Source of the DNA: Deltaproteobacteria bacterium
GTDB lineage: Bacteria; Myxococcota_A; UBA796; UBA2385
Direction of reading: 5' to 3'
Assembly (NCBI GenBank): GCA_016792625.1
Contig: JAEUKK010000131.1
Span: 35,344-99,343 of the forward strand
Length of the DNA stretch: 64,000 nt
Shown here piece after piece: positions 7,975 to 14,052 of this stretch; within the stretch, counting starts at the first letter, position 1; each line of letters begins with the position of its first letter. A program made the translations under genes and the position numbers. Below the pieces are notes generated by a model, which worked only from the letters and a program-made list of their open reading frames with translations, ran no database searches and had not been told where the DNA came from.

Positions 7975-8841
7975 TTAGCGACCCATCCAAACCGGGGGGC
8001 GCCGCTCCAAAAAGGCGCTGACCCCTTCGGCGGCGTCATCGGTCATCAAGTTGAGGCTGAGCTGGCTGTGCAGGTGCTGCAGCGCGGCCTGGAGCGGCTG
8101 CTGCTCGACCGTCGCCACCGCCCCGAGCCCCAGGCGCAGCACCGCGGGTGAGCGCGCGGCCACCGCGCGGGCGAGGGCGAGCGCCCGGGGCAGCACCTCG
8201 TCGACCGGCGCCACCGCGTTCACCGCGCCCACCGCCAGCGCCTCGGCGGCGGTCAAGCGACGGTCGGTGAGCACCAGCTCATGCAACAGCTTGTTGGGGA
8301 GGTTTCGCGCGAGGATGGGCCAAATCATCATCGGGAAGAGCCCGAGCTTGAGCTCAGGAGTGCCCAGCCGGGCGCCCTCGGCCAGCACGACCAGGCGGGC
8401 GGCCATCGCGATGCCAAAGCCGCCGCCGAGCGCGTCGCCGGCCACCGCGGCCACCACGGGGATCGGGCCCTGCGAGAGCCGCAGCAGCGCCTTGGCGAAG
8501 AGGCCGCGCTGCGCGTGGGCCGCCAAGAAGCCGCCTTCCCCCAACCCTCCGCCGAGGTCACCACCCGCACAAAAGACGCCGCCGACCGCGCCGAGCACGA
8601 TGGCGCGCACATCCCCCGCGCGCTCGGCCTGGTCGATGCGCGCGTCGAGGGCCGCCAGCAGCTCGGGGCTCAGCGCGTTGCGGCGCGCAGGCCGGTGGAG
8701 CGCGAGGATCAAGACCCCCGGGTCGACCGGGTCACGAAGCTCAAGCAGCACCCCTTCGGGGGAGGTCGGCGCGCCATCTTCCAGCCGAAGGGAGGGGGCG
8801 GAGGCGGGTGACTCCGCTTTGCTCGGGGAGGCGTCGCTCAT
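7975..8841 (-). CDS. Enoyl-CoA hydratase/isomerase family protein (crotonase)
   Basis: 288 residues. The crotonase oxyanion-hole segments are present: HRPARRNALSPEL, FCAGGDLGGG (usually AGADL), and GDALGGGFGIAMAARLVV followed by TPELKLGLFPMMIW. The acid/base Glu pair of true hydratases is only partly matched: the usual second Glu region reads FPMM. It may therefore be an isomerase, hydrolase or decarboxylase rather than a hydratase. The ATG at 8841 has GAGG five bases upstream; the frame extends further but reads as shadow sequence. It leads the minus-strand operon with BKACE and the biotin-carboxylase-like gene. Confidence 0.88.
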   Translation of the reverse strand: MSDASPSKAESPASAPSLRLEDGAPTSPEGVLLELRDPVDPGVLILALHRPARRNALSPELLAALDARIDQAERAGDVRAIVLGAVGGVFCAGGDLGGGLGEGGFLAAHAQRGLFAKALLRLSQGPIPVVAAVAGDALGGGFGIAMAARLVVLAEGARLGTPELKLGLFPMMIWPILARNLPNKLLHELVLTDRRLTAAEALAVGAVNAVAPVDEVLPRALALARAVAARSPAVLRLGLGAVATVEQQPLQAALQHLHSQLSLNLMTDDAAEGVSAFLERRPPVWMGR

Positions 8842-8924
8842 CAGGTCCTCGGGCAGGTGGAGGGGGCGGACTATAGCAGAGGGCCCGCCGCCCGCGCCCC
8901 GGCGGCAGCCTCGGAGGTGAGCAC

Positions 8925-9680
8925 ATGCACCAGGACGTTGATCTGCGCGTGCGCCTCGTCGGGCCCGGGCGCCTGGGCCGGAGCGTGTTCGCGCTCCTGT
9001 CCGCGCGCGGCCTGCCCGTCGAGCTGTGGGGGAGATCCGGGCGGATCGAGGGAGACTGCCCCGACCCAAACCTCACCTACCTGCTGGTGCCCGACCGCGC
9101 GCTCGGCGCCGCCGCCCTCGCCCACGCCGACGCGCAGGTGCTGCTGCACGCGAGCGGCGCCACGGACCTCGAGGTCCTGGGCCCACACCCCGCGGCGGCC
9201 AGCCTCCACCCCCTGATGAGCTTCCCGGGCCCCGAGGTGAGCCTCCCCACCGGGCTGGTCCCGGCGGCTGTCGCAGGGGAGGGCCAGGCCGCCGAAGTCG
9301 CGGGGGCATTGGCGACAGCGCTGGGCTGGACGCCATTCCCAATGAACGGCGACCGTCGGCTCTACCACGCCGCCGCGGTGGTCGCGGGGAACTTCTCCGC
9401 CGCGCTGCTCTACGCGGGCGGCGCGCTCCTGGCCGAGGCGGGGGTGCCCGAGGCCGAGGCGCGCGGCCTGCTCCTGCCCTTGGTGCGGGCGGGCCTCGAC
9501 AACGCGGCGCGATCGCCGGCGGGCCAGGCACTGACGGGCCCGGTCGCGCGGGGTGACGAAGCGGTGCTCCGGGCGCACCAAAACGCCATCGCTGACGCCA
9601 TCCCCGCGCTGAGCCCCACCTACGACGCGCTGGTGGGGTGGAGCCGCGCCCTGCTCCGCGGCGAGGCCGGCGGCCGCTGA
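8925..9680 (+). CDS. Rossmann-like plus DUF2520 domain oxidoreductase-like protein
   Basis: 251 residues. The N terminus is a Rossmann nucleotide-binding strand and loop (VRLVGPGRLGRSVFALL, a GxGxxG-like variant GPGRLG). It is followed by HPLMSF and then the helical DUF2520 part with YHAAAVVAGNF and LTGPVARGD, the signature of this family. The architecture resembles 6-phosphogluconate-dehydrogenase-type reductases, so an NAD(P)-dependent reductase is likely, but the substrate is unknown. It is transcribed divergently from the crotonase operon, with 83 bases between the starts. Confidence 0.85.
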   Translation: MHQDVDLRVRLVGPGRLGRSVFALLSARGLPVELWGRSGRIEGDCPDPNLTYLLVPDRALGAAALAHADAQVLLHASGATDLEVLGPHPAAASLHPLMSFPGPEVSLPTGLVPAAVAGEGQAAEVAGALATALGWTPFPMNGDRRLYHAAAVVAGNFSAALLYAGGALLAEAGVPEAEARGLLLPLVRAGLDNAARSPAGQALTGPVARGDEAVLRAHQNAIADAIPALSPTYDALVGWSRALLRGEAGGR

Positions 9681-10040
9681 GCCGGCGCAGAAGTTCACGA
9701 CAGCCGCGGAGCTGGCCGGGAACGACGGAGTGGCGCAGCTGTCGAAGGCGTCGAAGGCGTCGAAGGCGGCGCGTGGGCGCCTCGCGGACGGCGCCCGCCG
9801 ATCCGAAACCCCAGGTGTGGCGCTGGACCCGCCCCGCGCCGTGCACAGGGGCGGTCCAACCCCGCCCGCAGGAGCCCCGCGATGTCCTCGCCGCCCGCCC
9901 CGCCCTCCGTTGTTGTGGCCCTCGCTGTCGCGCGACTTGACGCGGGCGCTGCGTGCAGCCAGTGGCCAAGCGGCTATCTTCTCCTCAGCGACGGCCGGCT
10001 CCCCCCGGCGCCGTCGTCGGCCCGTCGACCCGGAGCGTGC
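9681..10040 (+). other. Intergenic region with a 9-bp triple tandem repeat
   Basis: A 360-base stretch without a credible gene. It contains three exact copies of GTCGAAGGC in tandem at 9741-9767. I see no convincing promoter or terminator; a TATCTT about 60 bases before the next start could be a -10 element, but the matching -35 is poor. Confidence 0.5.
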
Positions 10041-10265
10041 ATGCTCGACGCCTTCATCATCGACAAGATCCGCAGAGAGCGCGAGGGCACGCAGCGCGAC
10101 CAACGCGAGCAGCTGCGCATCGACATGCCACGCATGCCGACCGGCCCGGGCGCGCCCGCCCGCGGCGGCATGGAGCGCAACGGTCCGCCCCACTCCCGTC
10201 GCGACAATGACGACGCCGACGAGCAGCGCGACCGCGGCTTCGTCATCGTCGACTTCACGCTCTGA
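10041..10265 (+). CDS. Small charged conserved-type protein, 74 residues
   Basis: The ATG at 10041 opens a 74-residue protein beginning MLDAFIIDKIRREREG, with an Arg/Glu/Gln-rich middle, a Pro/Gly-rich linker and a C terminus RGFVIVDFTL. From memory, small proteins of this form (hydrophobic start with a basic helix, and a short VIVDF-like beta strand at the end) occur in myxobacteria. No function is known to me. There is no signal peptide or membrane helix. The frame is open further upstream, but that part has low-complexity shadow composition. Confidence 0.6.
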   Translation: MLDAFIIDKIRREREGTQRDQREQLRIDMPRMPTGPGAPARGGMERNGPPHSRRDNDDADEQRDRGFVIVDFTL

Positions 10266-10565
10266 GGGGCGCCGCGCGGCCCTCTGTGGGCGCGCGCCAT
10301 CGACGCGGCGGCGCGGCCCGCCGGGCGCAACGCCCTCCACCGCCTGCTGCACCGTTGCAGGCGTGAACCCGCTGGGCTACGCGGCTCGGGTTCGCGAGAA
10401 GCGGCGCGCGCAGCGATGAGGATCGGTCCCAGACCTCATCGGCGAGCCCCCGGCGACGGCGCCGGTCCCGCGCCTCTCCTCCCTCCCCGACACACGGCCT
10501 CATCGCAGCTCGAAGGTGCGGTCCTCTCCGGACCACCCGCGGCGCCGGCCACTTAGGAGCCCTCA
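10266..10565 (+). other. Leader region of rpmB
   Basis: A 300-base GC-rich gap between the small protein gene and rpmB. I recognise no RNA gene or regulatory motif in it. AGGAG sits eight bases before the rpmB ATG and is its ribosome binding site. Confidence 0.4.
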
Positions 10566-10802
10566 ATGTCCCGCGTCTGCATGTTCACCGGCAAGCGTCC
10601 CCACGTCGCCAACAAGGTCTCGCACTCCAACATCAAGACCAAGAAGCGGCAGCTGCCCAACCTCCAGCACCGCCGCCTGTGGTGGACCGCCGGCAACCGC
10701 TTCGTCGAGCTGCGCCTCAGCACCTCGGCCCTGCGCAACGTGACCCTCAAGGGCCTCGACGTCTACGCCGCCGAGCAGGGCATCGACCTCAGCCAGTACT
10801 GA
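10566..10802 (+). CDS. rpmB: 50S ribosomal protein L28
   Basis: 78 residues, the full length of bL28. The sequence carries the L28 hallmarks: CMFTGKRPHVANKVSHSNIKT, KKRQLPNLQ, and LRNVTLKGLDVY near the C terminus. The Cys-containing N terminus retains only one Cys of the zinc-type pairs, so this is the non-zinc form. It is monocistronic here, with an upstream AGGAG and a strong terminator downstream. Confidence 0.97.
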   Translation: MSRVCMFTGKRPHVANKVSHSNIKTKKRQLPNLQHRRLWWTAGNRFVELRLSTSALRNVTLKGLDVYAAEQGIDLSQY

Positions 10803-10822
10803 GCGCCCTGCTGCTGGGTCGA

Positions 10823-10888
10823 GCAAGGCCCAACCATTGTCCGACAATGTCCGACCAAGGTCCGCTGCGGCGGGCCTTGCGTCTTTTT
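10823..10888 (+). terminator. Rho-independent terminator after rpmB
   Basis: A 9-bp perfect stem, GCAAGGCCC (10823-10831) with GGGCCTTGC (10872-10880), encloses a small inner hairpin ATTGT-ccg-ACAAT and is followed by five T residues (10884-10888). It lies 21 bases after the rpmB stop. Confidence 0.7.
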
Positions 10889-11034
10889 GTGCCCCACCCG
10901 CGCAGTCGGTCGCCCTGGCCCCTCGAAGCGCCCCCGATCTGGCGGCGGTTGGCCGGCCGGGGCGTCAAACACTCCTGTCGACCTCGGCAAGAAGCCGCGC
11001 TCTCGCTGACCCGGACTCGTCCGCCCAGGCCAGT

Positions 11035-11074
11035 ACAAACCACACCGTCTCACCACTTCAACGAGACTGTTTGT
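11035..11074. other. Nested inverted repeat between convergent genes
   Basis: The outer arms are ACAAAC (11035-11040) and GTTTGT (11069-11074), the inner arms GTCTC (11047-11051) and GAGAC (11063-11067). It lies between rpmB (plus) and the sensor-receiver gene (minus), about 40 bases past the stop of the latter, so a role in ending minus-strand transcription is possible. The remainder of 10889-11115 holds nothing else I recognise. Confidence 0.4.
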
Positions 11075-11115
11075 GGGGCTGCGCGCCAAACAAAACTGTC
11101 GCGATCACGGGCACC

Positions 11116-12531
11116 TCAGCCCTGGGCCCGGGCGGTGGCCAAGGTATCGAGCAGCTGCGCGCGATCAAAAGGTTTCTGCAAGTAGAGGTTTGGCCGGCGC
11201 GGCAGGTGCAGCAAGCCGCTGGTGAGCACGGTGCGGCGGGCGAGATCGGGCCACTCCCGCTCCACCCGGTCGACGAAGGTCTCGCCGTCCATTCCAGGCA
11301 GGCGGATGTCGGCGAGCAGCACGTCGAAGCGCTCGCGCTGCAGCTGCACCAGCGCGTCCTCGGCGGAGGGGAGGCCGACGATCAAGTAGCCTTCCCCCTC
11401 AAGCATCCAGCTCACCGTCTCGCGCAGCAGCTGGTCGTCGTCGACCACCAAGATCCGCGTCGCCGCGCCGCTCGGCGCGGGTGGCGGGGCGCTGCCCGCC
11501 GGCCCCGGGATGCGCACGTGCACGGAAGCGCCGCGCCCGGGGCGGTTCTCGGCTTGTAGCCAACCCCCATGGTCCTGCGCGATCGCCCAGGCGAGCGCCA
11601 GGTCGAGGCCCACGCCCGGATCGACGCCGCCCTCGTCGGCGTAGGGGCTGCGCAGCTCTTGGAGCACCGCGGCAGGGATGCCGTCGGACTGGTCATGGAC
11701 CGAGAGGCGGAGCCCCCCGCGCTCGTCGTGGCGGGCCTCGACCCGCAGCTCTTGCCCCGGCGGGCTCGCGTCGGCGCCGAGCAGCAGCAAGGCGCTCAAC
11801 AGCTGCACCATCAGCTCGTGATCAGCCTCGTGGTGCAGATCATCGGGGGTGAGCTCGACCCGAAGGGCGACCCGGTCCAGGCGCTTGCCACAGCTCGCCC
11901 GGGCCTCTTGGGCGACGGCCCGCAGGCTCACCCGGTCGCGGCGCGGGGCGCGGCGGGCGGCGAAGCTCTGCAGGTTCTGCACGAGCGTCCCGATCCGGCG
12001 CGTGTGCTCACGCAGCACCCGCGTGTGGCGCTCGACCGGCTCGACCCGCCCCTCGGGCAGCGCGGCGAGCAGGTCCAGCCGCCCTTGGATGATCGAGAGC
12101 GGCCCGTTGATGTCTTGGGCGAGCGCGGCAGAGAGGCGGCCCATGCTCGCGTGGCGCCGGGCGTGGTGCAGGGCCTCTTCGAGGCGGTGCGCGTGGGTCA
12201 CGTCGCGCAGCGACAGCAGAATGAGCTGGTCATTGGGGCGGGCGACCGAGAGCGCCACCCGCCGCTGGTCGGCGAGGCGCACGTCCCAGCCCGCCGCGCC
12301 CGAGAAGCCCGACCAGAGCAGCCCCATCAGCCCGGCCGCGGTCTCGGCCTCGAAGATGTCGCCCAGCCCGCGCCCGACCAGCCCGCCAGCGGCGCGACCG
12401 GTGAGCGCGCCAGCGGCAGGGTTGGCGTACAGCACCTCACCGAAGAGGTCCAGCACGAGGACGCCCTCGGGGAGGACATCCAGCAGGGACGTCGCGTCGA
12501 CCCCCGGCGGCGCCGAGCTGGGGCACATCAC
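11116..12531 (-). CDS. PAS-domain hybrid: degenerate histidine kinase fused to an intact receiver
   Basis: 471 residues, no membrane segment. Residues 14-115 are a PAS fold. The dimerisation helix at 125-155 reads SMGRLSAALAQDINGPLS, so the phosphoacceptor His of AHEINNPL is Gln139. In the ATPase region the N-box (247-255, ALLLLGADA) lacks its Asn, and the G1 box reads HDQSDGI instead of DNGxGI. Residues 359-470 are a receiver with the acidic pocket DDD (364-366), phospho-Asp408 in LLADIRLPGMDG, Thr437 and Lys453 all present. It therefore probably receives phosphate from another kinase, or acts as a scaffold, rather than autophosphorylating. It has no downstream partner: the minus-strand neighbour upstream is the Rieske protein, one base away. 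Confidence 0.88.
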   Translation of the reverse strand: MMCPSSAPPGVDATSLLDVLPEGVLVLDLFGEVLYANPAAGALTGRAAGGLVGRGLGDIFEAETAAGLMGLLWSGFSGAAGWDVRLADQRRVALSVARPNDQLILLSLRDVTHAHRLEEALHHARRHASMGRLSAALAQDINGPLSIIQGRLDLLAALPEGRVEPVERHTRVLREHTRRIGTLVQNLQSFAARRAPRRDRVSLRAVAQEARASCGKRLDRVALRVELTPDDLHHEADHELMVQLLSALLLLGADASPPGQELRVEARHDERGGLRLSVHDQSDGIPAAVLQELRSPYADEGGVDPGVGLDLALAWAIAQDHGGWLQAENRPGRGASVHVRIPGPAGSAPPPAPSGAATRILVVDDDQLLRETVSWMLEGEGYLIVGLPSAEDALVQLQRERFDVLLADIRLPGMDGETFVDRVEREWPDLARRTVLTSGLLHLPRRPNLYLQKPFDRAQLLDTLATARAQG

Positions 12532-12532
12532 C

Positions 12533-13021
12533 TTAGAGCTTCACGCAGACCGCGTCGCCCACGATCTTCACGTCAAATATCGGCAGCTTGGCCGAGGGGT
12601 TGGTGAGGCAGCTGCCGTCGCGCAGGTCGAACTCCCACCCATGGTAGGGGCAGGTCAGGACCGCCCCGGTGAGCGTGCCCTCGCCGAGCGGGCCGTCGGC
12701 GTGCGGGCAGGTGTTGCTGCAGGCCCGCAGGCCCTCATGGGTGTGGGCCACGGCGATCGCGCGCCCGCCGATGATGATCTCGGTGACATGCCCGGGCTTG
12801 AGGGCGTCTTTGTGCAGGACGACCTCGTAGCCGTCGGGAGGGGTGACGTCCTTGGGGGCCTCGGGGTGCAGCCCCAGCGCGGCCTCGGCCGGCGCGGGCG
12901 GTGGGGGCGGCGCAGGCCGCGTGGGGCTCGATTGCGGGCCCCCGCCGCCGAAGATGCGGCGACGCACCCGCGCGCGAATGCCGTCTTCACGGCCCTTCAG
13001 CAAGGTTGACAAGAAGCCCAA
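12533..13021 (-). CDS. Rieske [2Fe-2S] domain protein
   Basis: 162 residues from the proposed TTG start at 13021, which has GGAGGG four bases upstream. The C-terminal half (65-162) is a Rieske domain of the ferredoxin/NirD type, with both ligand pairs intact: CPH (105-107) and CPYH (124-127). Residues 1-25 are a basic helix (STLLKGREDGIRARVRRRIF) followed by a Pro-rich linker. There is no transmembrane helix or Tat signal, so it is likely a soluble electron carrier. Its stop lies one base before the start of the sensor-receiver gene, suggesting co-transcription. Longer starts up to 13180 are possible. Confidence 0.85.
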   Translation of the reverse strand: MGFLSTLLKGREDGIRARVRRRIFGGGGPQSSPTRPAPPPPPAPAEAALGLHPEAPKDVTPPDGYEVVLHKDALKPGHVTEIIIGGRAIAVAHTHEGLRACSNTCPHADGPLGEGTLTGAVLTCPYHGWEFDLRDGSCLTNPSAKLPIFDVKIVGDAVCVKL

Positions 13022-13323
13022 CGGTCCCTCCAAAGCGATTGGCCCGACGGCCCCCCGACCCGCGGGGCGCCCAGCTGGGCCGGTCCCCGCATCATGCCAC
13101 GCGGCCGGCCCGCGGCTCCACCGTCCCTCCATGGCGCGCGGCCCCTCCGGTGTGCAAAGCGGGCCGCATCTTTGTCGCAATGGTCGAGGGTGAGCCTCCC
13201 CGGCGGGTCTTCGGCCAGCGACCGACGGGCTCGTGCCGCGGCCCCGCGGGCGACGTACAGTGCGTCCGACGCGGCACAGAAGAGCAGCGCCTCCCGCTCC
13301 CCTCTCGTCGCCTGGAGCTCCGC
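13022..13323. other. Divergent intergenic region, Rieske/rhodanese
   Basis: A 302-base region between the divergently transcribed Rieske and rhodanese-like genes. It must hold both promoters, but no -10/-35 pair or operator stands out. GGAG six bases before 13324 is the ribosome binding site of the plus-strand gene. Confidence 0.35.
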
Positions 13324-14049
13324 ATGTCCACTGGATCCGACCGGCCCCGGGTGCTCGGCGGGGCCCCCGGCGGCTTCCGCGACCGCCTTCGCCAGAAGGC
13401 CCGTGGCGTCGCCATTCGCGTCTTGGGGATGGAGTTCGACACCGAAGAGCGCGCGCCCACCAGCCGGCCCAAGGTGGCCCCGGGTGACATCGATCTCAGC
13501 GTGATCCCGAAGCTGGTCGACGGCGACGGCGACACGCCCGGCCCCAACCACCGCGAAGACATCGGGCGCACCTGGGTCGCGGCCCAGCTGGCCGGCGGCG
13601 TCGCGCCCTACTTCATTGACCTCCGTCCCCCGGCCGAGGTCGTGGCGGGCACCCTCCCCGGCGCGCGCCTGCTGCCCGGCCGCCTCGTCGAGCAGCGCCT
13701 CGCCGAGCTGCCCGCCGACCGCGAGGTGCGCGTGACGGTCTTCGATCAGACCGGCGAGCTGGGCAGCGCCGAGGTCGCCGCTTGGCTGCGCAGCGCGGGC
13801 TGGCCCATGGCCCGCCGCCTGCGCGGTGGCTACGCCGAGTGGCTCGAGCACGCCGAGCCCATCGAGCTGCCCCAACCCTGCGCGGGCGGGCGCCTGCGCC
13901 CCGGCGACCCGGTGCGCGGCCCCGACGGGCGCGAGGGGCGGGTGCTCCGCAGCGTCCTCAGCCCGACGGGCCCCGAGATCGAGGTCTATCTGCCCTCGGG
14001 CGAGGTCCTCGGCCCGGTCCCCGAGGCCCAGCTCCTCCACGGCAGCTGA
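13324..14049 (+). CDS. Rhodanese-like protein without the active-site cysteine
   Basis: 241 residues from an ATG with GGAG upstream. Residues 80-180 are a rhodanese fold: YFIDLRPPAEVVAGTLPGA, then the loop VFDQTGELGSAEVAAWL and GGYAEW. The catalytic Cys of the CxxG loop is Asp141, so sulfur transfer is not expected. Residues 185-241 form a small beta-rich extension (PVRGPDGREGRV...PSGEVLGPV). The N-terminal basic helix (GFRDRLRQKARGVAIRV) resembles the N terminus of the divergently encoded Rieske protein. The lytic transglycosylase gene starts 3 bases after the stop. Confidence 0.8.
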   Translation: MSTGSDRPRVLGGAPGGFRDRLRQKARGVAIRVLGMEFDTEERAPTSRPKVAPGDIDLSVIPKLVDGDGDTPGPNHREDIGRTWVAAQLAGGVAPYFIDLRPPAEVVAGTLPGARLLPGRLVEQRLAELPADREVRVTVFDQTGELGSAEVAAWLRSAGWPMARRLRGGYAEWLEHAEPIELPQPCAGGRLRPGDPVRGPDGREGRVLRSVLSPTGPEIEVYLPSGEVLGPVPEAQLLHGS

Positions 14050-14052
14050 GCG

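Noticed and set aside
7901..7990. Earlier ATG for BKACE.
   Set aside because: The added 30 residues do not resemble the family and would overlap the crotonase gene; ATG 7900 has a good ribosome binding site.
8871..10352. Long minus-strand frame across the DUF2520 gene, and similar long frames opposite or within other genes (e.g. 19253-21607, 2655-5735, 43008-45359).
   Set aside because: These are high-GC shadow frames: low-complexity Arg/Gly/Ala-rich translations with no family motif, opposite genes with clear homology.
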